Translations under genes and position numbers: made by a program
In this document: one piece after another, positions 1-10,995 of the stretch
Layout of the letters: each line of letters begins with the position of its first letter
Numbering within the stretch: position 1 is the stretch's first letter
The notes under the pieces: model-generated
What the model was told of the DNA's origin: nothing
What the model saw: the letters and a program-made list of their open reading frames with translations, nothing else
Databases searched by the model: none
From: Dactylis glomerata
Taxonomy: Eukaryota; Streptophyta; Magnoliopsida; Poales; Poaceae
DNA: 64,000 nucleotides
Direction: 5' to 3'
Assembly: GCA_007115705.1 (NCBI GenBank)
Contig: QXEO01000143.1
Location: forward strand, 3,067,874 to 3,131,873

Positions 1-826
1 ATGGTTTTTCTTAGCAAGGTTGCTCATCTATCCGCAGAACGGACTCTGTCAGTGACTTAGCACAGGTATATGTGTGTGAGATAGTAAGGTCGCATGGAGT
101 GCCTAAAGTCATTAGGTCTGATAGGGATTTTAATTTTGTACCAAAGTTTTAGGAGAGCTTGCTTAGTGCTTTCGTACATAGTTGAGACTTGGCATGGTAT
201 TTCATCTCTAGACTTATGGCCAGTAACTTATAATCCAAACTCTTGAAGATACGTTGAGGTGACATGCCCTATCTTGGCAAGAGACCTAGAGATCACTTGC
301 CACATGTGGAATCTGATTGTAGTGATGATTGTAGTGACAGGTATCAGGCTAGCTTACGAATGGATCCTTCTAAGGCCCTCTAGGAAAGAAAGTGCATGTC
401 TCTCTTTCATTTTTAATGCCGCGGGCGCAAAGTAGCACAAACCAAAACAGGTAAGATAGTTATGATAATTCCATGAGGCCGAATCTGGAATTGCAAGTTG
501 GTGAGGAGGTGCTCTTAATGGTGAGACACCAAATATGTTATACAATTTAAAATCGATGGAAAGTTTAGTTCGCGGTACATTGGACCATTCAAGATAGTGG
601 CACAAGTGGGGAAGCTAGCATATTGTCCGGAGTTACCTTAGTCATGATTGCGGAAGTTCTTTCAAGGTCGACATTAGTCATTACAATCGAGCAGCATTTA
701 ACGTTTAAGAATTTTCCGGTAAAAATGTTGGAGGGGGACAATAGATTAATTAGGCATACATTTAAGGTTGTCAAGATTCTCTAGACAAATGAAGCGGAGC
801 AAGAAGAAACGTGGGATCTTGAATAA
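1..826 (+). pseudogene. Decayed Gypsy integrase and chromodomain remnant (element C)
   Basis: Translation in shifting frames recovers the second half of a Ty3/Gypsy integrase core: segments like DLAQVYVCEIVRSHGVPK and VIRSDRDFNFVPKF near positions 50-150 match the usual 'LHGVPK..SDRG..F' stretch around the second catalytic aspartate. Near 762-825 a degenerate KVVKIL*TNEAEQEETWDLE resembles the end of a chromodomain, as in chromoviruses. There are many stops and frame changes, so no product is made. The gene runs off the left edge; reverse transcriptase and protease would lie outside the window. It is followed by a polypurine tract and the element's 3' LTR, which fixes its orientation. The family (chromodomain Gypsy) is reasonably clear; the exact lineage is not. 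Confidence 0.7.
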
Positions 827-1117
827 ATGATACTAGAGATATATCATGTGCTATTTACACCTTGTAACTAACTAGGTTTTGTTTAAACTTCAGTTATCTT
901 GTGTCGTTTAGTGAGTGAGATTTCGAGGGCGAATTCTATTAAACGGGTGGAGAATATAATACCTTAAAACTTCAAAAGGCTAATTCTAAGATAGGTCGAG
1001 TCATATCTAGATTTGTTCACGTCTGGTGAGTATTTTCCTTTGTTTAATTTCAGTTGTTCTTTTGTAAGTAGCAAGCGTAGAGAATTCGAGGACGAATTTA
1101 GTTGAAGCGGGGAAGAA
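827..1117 (+). repeat. 3' untranslated end of element C with a duplicated polypurine-tract region
   Basis: Two similar segments, about 888-965 and 1049-1127, each read roughly '(C)TTCAGTT.TCTT...TTCGAGGACGAATT...GGGGAAGAATGTAATA'. The second contains the working polypurine tract directly before the LTR. The first has a decayed PPT (AAACGGGTGGAGAATATAAT) followed by an LTR-start-like ATACCTT. This looks like a tandem duplication of about 160 bp spanning the PPT and the first bases of the LTR. No coding potential is seen. Confidence 0.55.
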
Positions 1118-3040
1118 TGTAATATCCTGACTTTTTTATACAACGTATATCTGACATAAGCCCGATTTGTTGACCATAGTTTGACTTTTTGACTGGTAAG
1201 TCACATGGAGAATCCCATACCGTGGTTATGTTTGTCTCATCAAGTTGAATGAAAACAACTAAGTTTGTGCAAATCGGATGATTTATATATTTAGAAAACC
1301 ATTTAAATTTAGCCTTTTAGATATTTCCAAATTTTATTTGGTAACTGATTCGGATAGTAAAAAAAAAGATAAAATCCCCTTGACTGGGTCGGCCCTGCCC
1401 TCACAAACCAGACCCTCACCCAACACCCAATCGCCGCCGCCACCAAATAGGGTTGAGACCTTTGCTGCTGCCACCGATTCATCGCTGGTTGTGACACCAT
1501 CGCCGGAGTTCGTCGCTTGCTGCCGCCGTTGGACGGGAGCAGCCCCAGGTTGACCTCGAGTCGCCATCAACAGTTCCAGCTACTGCTTGAAGAGGTACTC
1601 GTCCTGTCCAGTAGTTGCGCACTAGGGTTGTGGATCGATTCTAGCTAGTTTTGTTCTACTTAGAATCCATCAGCTAGCTAGGCTATTTGATGGTACAAGT
1701 CTGTTGCGGGGATGATTGGTTTCGGCCAACAGCCTGCGGGGCAGTGCGATTCATGTGGATGGGTTACTATAGTTATCTTAGTTAAATACTAATTCATCTT
1801 GGATCTGGTATAATAATCAGGAAATGTTGTGAGCTTTGCTTCAGGGTTCGCACGTATTAGTCAATTTTGGTCTAGAAATCTAGTTTCCTAGTATGGATAA
1901 AAAGTATTTTGTTTTAAAGATGGAAACCAGAGAACTAGCGAATTGTATTAGTAGTTACAGAATTTAATTTTTGGTAAATCTCTTAGTAGGCTTAGTACAA
2001 CGTAATGGTCTGGGTGAACCTGCTTTAAGAGTATATATGTACATCTTAGTGGCGACATGGACAGTACAAATTTATTTGTGCAGACATGCGTATTTTTGTT
2101 TTGTATAATTTTTTGATAGTGGTTTAAACCACAGGGTCTGGAAATTTCAGTGCGTGAGCTGACAGTTGAACATCAAGTTCTTAAGGCAAGTGCATGCTGA
2201 CTTTTTATATGGTTCGCCCGTTGTTGTGTTGTTTTCAATTGCTTGTTGTATTTGATGTGGCTCGATTCCGATGTCGTTGGATTTTGGTGATTTGGGATAT
2301 GTATAGCCTGGTGCGGTGAGAACTGTTCCACATGTGCTACTCCGTGTCGGTCGGTGAATTTCTGTTACATGTGGGCTACTCCGTTGTGCTAGAGCCAGGT
2401 CGGTGAAATTCTGTTCCACGTGCGCTACTCTGTTTCGGTCGGTGAATTCTGTTGCACGTGGGCTACTCCGGAGTGCTCATGGGGAATCATGTAAAACTTG
2501 ATGGCTTTCATTGGAATATTGGTGGTTGAATGACTATTGTTTGTATTGGTGATTCATGTTTCTTTAAGGATATATATTGTACTTGGCTGAGTATTGTTTA
2601 CTCACACTTGTGTTCTTGTGTTGTTGGTGTTTATTTGGTTTTCAGGTACTCGAAATAGCGGCATGCATGGGCGGGAGTAGCACACCTTTTGTTCACACGT
2701 CTTGCCACACTTAATTTTCTAGAAAATGAGCACCAGTACGATCCCCTGAATTCTTAGTTGGATGGTCGGGCTATCAAGCTTTGTATTAATTATCTTCTTA
2801 TCTACTAGGACTCTTTGGTCACTTAAATAGTATTCCTTTTACCCAATTGATGGTTTGAGAACTAAAAACTGTGTTCCTACATTATAGTTTGTTGCTAGCT
2901 GTTAAGTATCTCTATTTCCTATCGGGGATTGTCACCATAACAAAGAAGCTGTTGTCTGGCTTTAGAGTTGTTTCGTAAACTTCGTGTTGGTTAGTTAGCG
3001 GGGTAGCATCGTCAGGTAGGTCGATACCTGGGGTGTTACA
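1118..3040 (+). repeat. 3' LTR of Gypsy element C
   Basis: Starts TGTAATATCCTGAC directly after the purine-rich GAAGCGGGGAAGAA and ends GATACCTGGGGTGTTACA, giving the TG...CA termini and the 1.9-kb length usual for grass chromovirus LTRs. The following five bases (GAAGT, 3041-3045) are the candidate target-site duplication; the matching left copy is outside the window. To the right the sequence changes abruptly into the internal region of element B, so C is inserted in B. Around 2310-2480 the LTR has imperfect tandem copies of a GGTCGGTGAA...CTGTT.CACGTG..CTACTCCG unit. The GC-rich stretch 1420-1570 gives overlapping small ORFs that I regard as chance. Confidence 0.8.
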
Positions 3041-5332
3041 GAAGTTTTCAAGTGTAGGGATTGGAGAATGATGAGATGAGTTGAAGAATGGACAAAAGCT
3101 CAAGCTTGGGGATGCCCATCCATCACCCCAAGAAATATGCAAGAAGTACAAGCGTCAAAGCTTGGGGATGCCCCCGAGGCACCGCTTCTTCATCGACAAA
3201 AAACAGGTCACCTTTCAAAACACTATATTTTTATTGCTTCATGCATTATGTGTTTTTTCTTGGAGCGTCAGTTGTTTTAATTTTCTTAGTTGGTTTGTTT
3301 GTTTGCTGCAATAAATGGTTGGACCCCAACAAATTTCCTTTGGAGGAGATGTACTCATTTTCATTTGCAAAGAACGCTCAGTTTTTCACTCTTATCGTTC
3401 TTCGATGCGTTCTTCTTTTTCTGCTACTGCTTTTGGTTTTCGTTTTCGCCTTGATATGCGTTCAGATCTTGTCATATCTTTTCATCAAGGTGTTTTTTCC
3501 TCTGATCTTTATTGGTTTCATCAAAAGAGGTGTTTATAAAAATTTCAAATGGTGTTGGAAAAGAGAAAAAGCTTTGTGCAAAATAGTGGTACAAGAAGGA
3601 GCTTGTGTAGACTGCGGCTTAGGCTTTTTCATGTCATGCTTGATGTCTTTTTGATAGTATGCTTAGTGGTTTTGCTGTATCATGACTTGTCTCAAATAAC
3701 TGAGATTGCTTAATGAGCCTTTGAAAAAATCATGCGTTGTTTTTATTGTATGGAAGCATTATTTTGGTTTTCTCCTTGATGCTTTATTTGGGTTGACTTG
3801 GCACATGCTCACACATGTTAGACTCTTACAAAGTCGCCAATAGCCTTCATGATCATTTAGTTTTTGACTTTTGATGCCATCTTATGCTTCTTTTAATGTC
3901 GCTTTGTCGCTTTGCATGATTATGGCCATTATTGCTCTCTTAGTTGGTCGCTCCCAGTCTTTTGCTAGCCCTCGCCTTGTACTGAGTATGAGCTATACTC
4001 GTGCATCCAACTCCTAAAAGCCAAAGTTTTCCAAAGTGTCCACCATACATACCTACTAGCAATTTGCTATTCCAAGTAAATTTGACTTGCTTTTATTTTC
4101 TCTTCAAATTAAACTCTTACCAGTGTTATGCGAAATTCGGTCAGTAAAGCTCTCACGAACCGGAAGGCACACTTTACTTTTTCCTGTTCTTAAAATTTGA
4201 CATTGTGGTCTCTTATGTTGAGTTGTTATGCTTGCAAGTTGTAAGTTGGATTCTAGCCCAGCCATGCTGTCATGGGGCAAGCTTTCAACATTGCACTTCT
4301 TATTTGAGTTGATATCGTGATCTTTTGTTTATGGATGCCCGCGGTGTGAAATGAATTGGGAATCTTGTGGGGATCATGGAGTTTGTATATGTGTTAGGGA
4401 AACGCCGGGCCGCCAATCTAAGCCATGCATAATTCATGGTGGAAATTTGCAGCATACCCATGGTGAACATTCGACGACGCATCTCACAATAAAAAGCTAA
4501 ACAATATAGCAAATAAAAGAGATGTCGAGGTGTTCATTGTGTGCTTGTCCTGTCATTTTGGTGTGGGCTTGTTCCATGTCATCGGGCACGGAGGTACCCC
4601 ATTGGCGGTTCTCAATGATATGCATATACTTACAATGACAAGAGCCTTGCTTGGGACTCTAAGTAAAGTAGCATGAGGTTTGGGTACTCGTATTCATCAT
4701 AATTGTTCTCGCATTAACTTTAACCATTCAAGATGCTTATGATGGGGGCAATGAGAGCTCAAAGTCGGTAAGTACCATAATTTTTGAAGTTTATAAAACT
4801 TGCAATCACTGCTTCCCTCTGCGAAGGGCCTTTCTTTTACTTTTATGTTGAGTCACCACCTTCTTTCTTTATGCACCATTAAGAGAGCATAGTTGTCATT
4901 CTTAGTGTGATATGCATTGTCCCAAAGTTCATTGATTGACTCATATTGTTGGTTTCACTTGTTCTTAAATTATTTGTATCTAGTCACCCTCTTAAACTTG
5001 AAGGTGTCCTATGCATTTATGTTTTGCTCTCTTTGAAGGACAAGCTGAAAACTATTTGTATGTTTTTCCTTATGATTTGAACACACGTTTGACTTTCATT
5101 GTTTCATTTTCATGATCTTTTGTTTGTGTTCATTTGCATGTTTACAACATGGTTGCTAAGTTCTTATTGTCATGATTATATCTTCATGCCCATGTTTTAA
5201 GTTCTAATGATCCCAGCTCACCAATGCTTACATATATGATCAAGATTGTGTAGGTGCATGTCACCTCAAAAATTATTCTTTTGTTATCACTTACCTACTC
5301 GAGGACGAGCATGAGTTAAGCTTGGGGATGCT
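3041..5332 (+). mobile_element. 3' non-coding internal region of Athila-like Gypsy element B
   Basis: This T-rich stretch is homologous, over its whole length, to the 3' internal regions of E (34851-37120, minus), D (31229-32290, minus) and F (55810-58151, plus). Recognisable blocks are the AAGCTTGGGGATGC motifs at 3102 and 3158, the block around 3931-4014 ending ...CTCGTGCATCCAAC, and the CCCTCTGCGAAGGG hairpin at about 4815. It ends in the polypurine tract before the LTR at 5333. No gag or pol is present because C cuts the element at 3040. The 188-residue hydrophobic reading frame at 3088-3654 is discussed under findings; I do not annotate it as a gene. Confidence 0.8.
5318..5332 (+). other. 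Polypurine tract of element B
   Basis: AAGCTTGGGGATGCT lies immediately before the TGATACGTC start of the LTR. The same motif stands before the LTRs of E (34851-34865, minus) and F (58137-58151), which supports its role as the primer site for plus-strand DNA synthesis. Confidence 0.75.
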
Positions 5333-6967
5333 TGATACGTCTCAAACGTATCTATAATTTTTGATGCTCCATGCTTGTTTTTACACCATTTGCCTATTGT
5401 TTCGTTACACTTAGTGTCACTTTTATGCATTTTCCGGAACTAACCTATTAACAAGTGCCACAGTGCCAGTTTCATGTTTTCTGCTATTTTTGTGTTTCAG
5501 AGTGATACACAGGAAATATTCTCGGAATTGGACGAAACAAGTTCCTGAAGTCTTATTTTACCCGGAAGCTTCCAGAGATCCGAAGGAGAGTAGGAGGCGA
5601 GGGACCAGGGGCCCACAAGCACAGGTGGCGCGGCCAGCCCCTGGCCCGCGCCACCACCGCGTGAGGCCACCTGGCCCCTCCTCTGACATCGCCCCTTCGC
5701 CTATAAAGACCCCCCGACGGAAAAAACCTAAGTACCCGATCAGTTTTCCAGAACACATCGTGATCCGCCGCCACCGTCGACCCGAAGATCGGGAGGGTCC
5801 AGAAGCTCTTCCCGGCACCCTGCCGGAGAGGGGAATCACCACCGGAGGTCTTCTTCATCGCCATGCTTGCCTCCAGAGCGATGAGTGAGTAGTCTACCTT
5901 GGACTATGGGTCCATAGCAGTAGCTAGATGGTTGTCTTCTCCACCATGTGCTTCATGTTTAGATCTCATGAGCTGCCCTACATGATTGAGATCACCGTTA
6001 TGTAATTCTACATGTTTGGTTTGTTGGGATCCGATGAATATTGGTGTTTATGATTAAGTTGCTGTACTGAATATTATCTTTTGTTATCTCTATGTTGTTT
6101 ATGATCTTGCATGCTCTCCGTTGTTAGTGGCTATCTTGGCCGAGTAGTTGCTAGTGACTCCAAGAGGGGGTATTTATGCTCGATAGTGGGTTCATGCCTC
6201 TATTTCACCTGGGGGAGTGACAGAAACCTCTAAGGTGGTAGATGTGCTGTTGCTACTAGGGAGAAAACAACATTCATATGCTCAAGGGCATATGCTTTGT
6301 TTACATTACACACTTTGCTTAATGCAATTATCTGTTGTTCGCAACTTAATACTTCTAGGGTGTTCGGATTGATATCCCCGGGAGTGGATTATTAGTCATA
6401 GATGCAGTTGGATGGCGGTCTATGAATTTTGTTGTAATGCCCAGAGTAAATCTCATAGTGATCTTCTTGACATATCACGTTATCTTTATTCTATCAATTG
6501 CCCAACTGTAATTTGTTTACCCAGCATGTGCTATTTTATCTATGGAGAGACACCACTAGTGAACTGTGGACCCCGGTCCTATTTACATCATATTGCTATC
6601 ACCTGTTACCTTTCTCGCACTGTTTACTTTACTCGCATATTATTACTGTTTTCCACTCGATACACTCATAACCTTTGTTTCAAGCAAACTGGTGAGATTG
6701 ACAACCTCATCGTAAGTTGGGAGCAAAGTATTTGTTTGTGTGTGTGCAGGTTCCACGTTGCAGCTAGCAAGCAAAGCTTGGACGAGGCGCCATATATAAA
6801 TTGTCCGCTGCTGTCGCAAACTAGCAAGCATCACCTTCAGTCGTCATTGTCTCTCCTCTCCTGATCGATATTAAACCTTGGTTTCTAAACTGAGGGAAAA
6901 CTAGCTGCTATACTCATCACACCTTCCTCTTGGGGTTCCCAACGGGCTGGTCATTCACCACGCATCA
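5333..6967 (+). repeat. 3' LTR of Athila-like Gypsy element B
   Basis: Starts TGATACGTCTCAAACGTATC after the PPT and ends CCACGCATCA at 6967, 1,635 bp, similar in layout to the E LTRs (1,582 and 1,647 bp). It contains a GC-rich hairpin at 5624-5655 (arms GGTGGCGCGG / CCGCGCCACC), a TATA-like CCTATAAAG near 5699, then a leader with the conserved CGGCACCCTGCCGG. The five bases after its end (AGGAT, 6968-6972) occur at the corresponding place (14531-14535) in the intact 3' LTR of A. B is therefore inserted inside A's 5' LTR, with AGGAT as its probable duplicated target. Confidence 0.85.
5624..5655. promoter_or_regulatory. GC-rich hairpin and TATA-like core promoter in the B LTR
   Basis: GGTGGCGCGG and CCGCGCCACC form a near-perfect stem around a short loop about 45-75 bp upstream of the TATA-like CCTATAAAG at 5699. 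Equivalent hairpins occur in the LTRs of A and E, with weaker versions in G and F. Position relative to TATA is constant; function is inferred only. Confidence 0.5.
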
Positions 6968-7514
6968 AGGATCACATGTGTTCACCGAGTGCTAATGCTT
7001 TGCTCCGGTACTCTATTAAAAGGAGTACCTTAATTACCAGTAGTTTCCCTTGAGGCCCTGTTGCAACAGGCTGGTAGGACAAAAGATGTCGTGCAAGTTT
7101 CTCCTTGTGAGCACGTACGACTATATACGGAACAGATGCCTATGATTGTTTGTACTAGGATGCTTTATCTTATTTATCTGCAATGCCTATGTCTCATTGA
7201 TTTCATGAATTATCTTATCCATGCAATGCCCGTAATCCATCCCTATGCCTACAGTATTTGTTCCTACTGTTTACTACTGTTACTATTACCGCTGCTATTT
7301 TACTACTGCTGTTACTGTTTCACTACTGTCACCACTATAAAACTGTTGCTACTGATAAACCATTGTGAGCAAGACTGTTTCCAGGTGCAGCTGAATTGAC
7401 AACTCATCTGTTAAGGCTTACATATATTCTTTGGCTCCCCTTGTGTCGAATCAATAAATTTGGGTAATACTTCCCTCGAAGACTATTGCGATCCCCTATA
7501 CTTGTGGGTCATTA
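6968..7514 (+). repeat. Truncated 5' LTR of element A
   Basis: Aligns base for base with 14531-15077 of the 3' LTR and ends GTGGGTCATTA where the 3' LTR ends GTGGGTCATCA, so the terminal CA is mutated to TA. The missing 5' portion corresponds to 13682-14530. It carries a degenerate TAC/TACTGT microsatellite (about 7258-7345), also present in the 3' LTR. Confidence 0.85.
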
Positions 7515-7525
7515 AGACTATTTTC

Positions 7526-7543
7526 TGGCGCCGTTGCCAGGGA
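7526..7543 (+). other. Primer binding site of element A (tRNA-Asp type)
   Basis: TGGCGCCGTTGCCAGGGA lies 11 bp inside the 5' LTR. It is complementary, with one mismatch, to the 3' end of plant tRNA-Asp, the primer known for Athila-type elements. It would prime minus-strand cDNA synthesis. Confidence 0.75.
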
Positions 7544-7602
7544 GCATAGCTTTATTTGTAAGTTCACTTGGTATTCATATTGTTCGCTGCAATCCTTTCA
7601 TC

Positions 7603-10199
7603 ATGGGTAAACCTCGTGATGGAAAAGTTCCTATATTTCCATCCACTACAAGAAGAGGTACGACTCTCAACACCTCTGTTGCTCTTGATTCACCATCTGT
7701 TATGAGTAAGTTGCTTACACCACCACACCCACACGCTACTGCTACTACTTCTGCTGAGATTGAAAATGTCACTGATAATTTAGATGATGCTTCTACTGTG
7801 CTTGATGAGAGTGGTTCACTAGGTTCCTTTTTAGATGCTACTATTGCTAGAGCTAAGTTGGGAAACACCACTGTTACACCTGTTAGTTCACCTGAGTCTA
7901 GGGAATGTTCTAGTGATGATTATGATGATGATGCTTATATCGAGCTTAATGATGATTTTATTGCTGAAGCACGTGCTGCTCGTAATGCTGGTAATGTTAA
8001 AGAACTTCTTGCAAGACGTTCTGTTAGATATAATTTGTCTCCTGATCCTAAGTTTGCTGCTTCTCCCATAAATATTAGAGACAAGGATTATGATTTCTCT
8101 TTGGATTTATCTTACATATCTATTGTTGAGAAAACTCCTTTTTGTGGTACTAAAGATGAGAGTGATATGGGGCACATGAATGAGCTTTCTACTTTGAGTA
8201 ATTTGTTTTCTGATGATATTGAGCTCCGCACTTACTTTGTCGCTAAGATTTTTCCTTTCTCGTTAAAAGATGCAGCTAAAACTTGGTTTAATAGCTTGTC
8301 TCCTGGATCTCTTACTAGTCCTATTGCTTTGGTTAATGCTTTTTTCAGAAATATTTTCCTACTAGTGCTCAACATGCTACTCTGCAGAAAATCTTTGATT
8401 TTGAACAGGGAAAAGGAGAGATATTGCCTGAATCTTGGACAAGGTTTTGTTCTTTAATTAGAGCTTTGCCTAAAGAATCATTGCCTAAAAACGAACTCCT
8501 TGATATATTTTATAATGGACTAACGGATGAATCTAAGTCATATTTGGATAGTTGTGCTGGTTGTGTTTTCAGGGAAAGAACTCCGGCTGATGCTGAAGAA
8601 TTAATGGCTAAAATAAGCCGGAATCATGATGATTGGACTTTAGTTGAGCCAACACCAGTACCAACCCCTGCGCCATCTACAGAGCCTACGCCTAAGAAGA
8701 GAGGAATGATTGAATTAAATGATGAAGTTATGAGGGAAGCTAAGAAATCTCTTAAGGAGAAAGGTATTAAGGCCGAAGACGTGAAGAATTTACCTCCCAT
8801 AGAAGAATTATGTAAGCCAATCCCTCACTCATCCACTATTGAGGTACACTCTCTCCAACGCTTTGATGAAAGAGATATTCCTTATACTAAACCTCCTGAT
8901 CAATGCTTAGATGAATTTGATAATTTTATTGTTAAGCAAGAAAATTTTAATAGAATGGTGCATAATCATTTGTTGGAGAATTCTAGAGCTATTAACAAGT
9001 TGCAGGATATTGTGGAGAGAACCGCCAATGATGTGAAGATACTTGTTAAACATTTTCAAATGGTTCAAACACAAATTGATCAGCTTACCAAGGTGCAAAA
9101 AGACTTGCTAGTTAATGCCGCAAGAGAGAAGCAAGCATGTGAAATACGCACAAGAAGTGGCGCTGCTACTCAAGATCCATTATTTCCTGAAGGACATCCT
9201 AAGAGGGTCGAGCAAGATTCTCAACGTACTTCAAGTGATGATATTCCTTCCAAGAAGAAGAAGAAGAAGAAGAAGCATAAAACAACCATAGAATCATCTG
9301 ATGCAGGTAAAGATCCTAATAGTGTTTCCATTTCTTATGCTGAAACTGAACCAGGGGATGCTTCCGATAAAGAAGAAGATGAAGAGGAACCAGAAAAGAG
9401 TGATCAAAATGCAAAGTACACCAAAGAAGACTTCATTGCCAACAAGCATGGTAAAGAGAGAGAACCTTGGGTACAGAAACCAATGCCTTTTCCTAGTAAG
9501 AAACACAAGTCCAAGGAAGAAGAACACTACAACAGATTTTGTGAATGGATGAGACCTTTATTTTTGCAAATTCCTTTGACTGATGCTATTAGAATGCCTC
9601 CTTATGCAAAATATATGAAAGATATTGTCACTAACAAAAGGAAAATTCCTAGTGAGGAAATTTCCACTTTACTTGCTAATTATTCTTTTGATGGTAAAGT
9701 TCCGGAGAAGCTTGGAGATCCAGGTATACCAACTATTCCTTACTCCATTAAAAATAACTATGTTAGAACTGCTTTATGTGATTTAGGAGCTGGAGTTAGT
9801 GTCATGCCTTTTTCTCTTTATAAGAGACTTGATCTAGAAAAATTGGTATCAACTGATATATCTTTGCAGATGGCTGATAAGTCTACTACTATTCCTATTG
9901 GTATATGTGAAAATGTAACTGTTCAAGTTGCTAACAGTTGTTTAATATTAACTGATTTTGTTGTGTTGGAAATGCCTGAAGATGATAATATGTCTATTAT
10001 TCTTGGGAGACCTTTTCTAAACACTGCAGGTGCTGTTATTAATTGCAATCAAGGAAAAGTCACTTTTAATGTTAATGACAAAGAGTATACGGTTTATTTT
10101 CCCAAGAAAATTGATAGGAAGAGTGCTCTAAATTCAATCAAGCATGTTGAGACCATCAAAGTTGGTCAAATTATTTGTTCAGAGCGAAAGCCAAGTTAG
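7603..10199 (+). pseudogene. gag-protease of element A, broken by one frameshift
   Basis: The likely start is ATG 7603 (MGKPRDGKVPIFPS), shortly after the primer site; the frame is open further upstream but only by chance. Translation runs to about 8350, where one A appears to be missing from an A run (FFRN instead of the expected FFRKYF); the -1 frame then continues uninterrupted to 10199. The first part holds an acidic N-terminus and the gag capsid-like region (FPFSLKDAAKTWFNSL, then LPKNELLDIFYNGL). A lysine-rich block (about 9250-9275) and an acidic stretch follow. The C-terminus is a retropepsin-like aspartic protease with active-site CDLGAGVSVMP and the later IILGRPFL. The DLGA form is usual for plant Athila-like proteases. 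Reverse transcriptase is absent. Confidence 0.85.
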
Positions 10200-10995
10200 T
10201 TTGGGAACAAGACTTGATCACCCTTGTTAACAAAGTGATTTTATATGAACGAAACTTCGTTTTCACCGCATCCACTCCACCTCACTTGTATTTACTTTCA
10301 TCAAAATTTTATTCCTTCAGTTTAGTTGCATGATTAAGAGTATCTCAGAGCTGCTGCATGCTTAGTTTTGATTTGCCTAAAATCATTTTATCCACGTTTT
10401 TCTGAGTTTTTATCGATATGCCAATTTCTAAAAAATCCTCGAAAATAAAGTTTCTCGAAAAATTCCAGAAAATTATTTATAAATTTTTATGTCAAAAATG
10501 GGACAGAGAGACACCTGGGAGGCACTAGGAGGGGCTGCCACGCCACCTCACACATAGGTGGCGCGGCCCAGCCCTGGCCGCGCCACCCAGGTGTGAGAGG
10601 GCCCCACCTGGCCCCTCAGTTATCTCTTCCTCCCCTGCTCTTTCTCTCTCCCGAAAATAACAACACACCCAGCTCAAACCCGAGTTCTTGCTGTTCTTCA
10701 CCTGGATTTTTCGATCTCCTTGTTCAGCCCAACATTTCTGCTGAAATTTGGAGCATTTGTTCTCCGGTATGTGACTCCTCCACTTGTCCAAGTAGAATTT
10801 CTTTTGGTGGAGTATTTCTTGAGTATTTTAGCATTGTAGGTGACAGTATAAATGAGTATGCATGCTTGTTCTATTGCTTAGAATTGTTATTTTGATGCAT
10901 GTTAGCTCTCTAGTAACCCACTATAGTAGTCTCCTACACTTGCTTGTCTTTAAATCACTTTTTATGAGTTTGTTGAAAAATTTCAGAGAAGGGAG
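10200..10995 (+). promoter_or_regulatory. Inter-ORF region of A with an LTR-like hairpin and possible leader intron
   Basis: No coding potential. At 10557-10587 there is a perfect hairpin (12-bp arms GGTGGCGCGGCC / GGCCGCGCCACC, 7-nt loop), identical over 31 nt to the hairpin in A's own LTR at 13932-13962. It is followed by a CT-rich leader (10620-10700), a GTATGT donor-like site near 10767 and a TTTCAG acceptor-like site at about 10986, just before the ATG of the next ORF. The layout resembles a second promoter plus 5' leader intron for the downstream ORF. That reading is inference; no clear TATA box was found here. Confidence 0.4.

Noticed and set aside
6712..6753. Possible intron in the B LTR (GTAAGT ... 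TGTGTGCAG), also in the E LTRs
   Set aside because: The interval is only about 45 bp, below the usual minimum for plant introns, so the donor and acceptor are unlikely to be used together.
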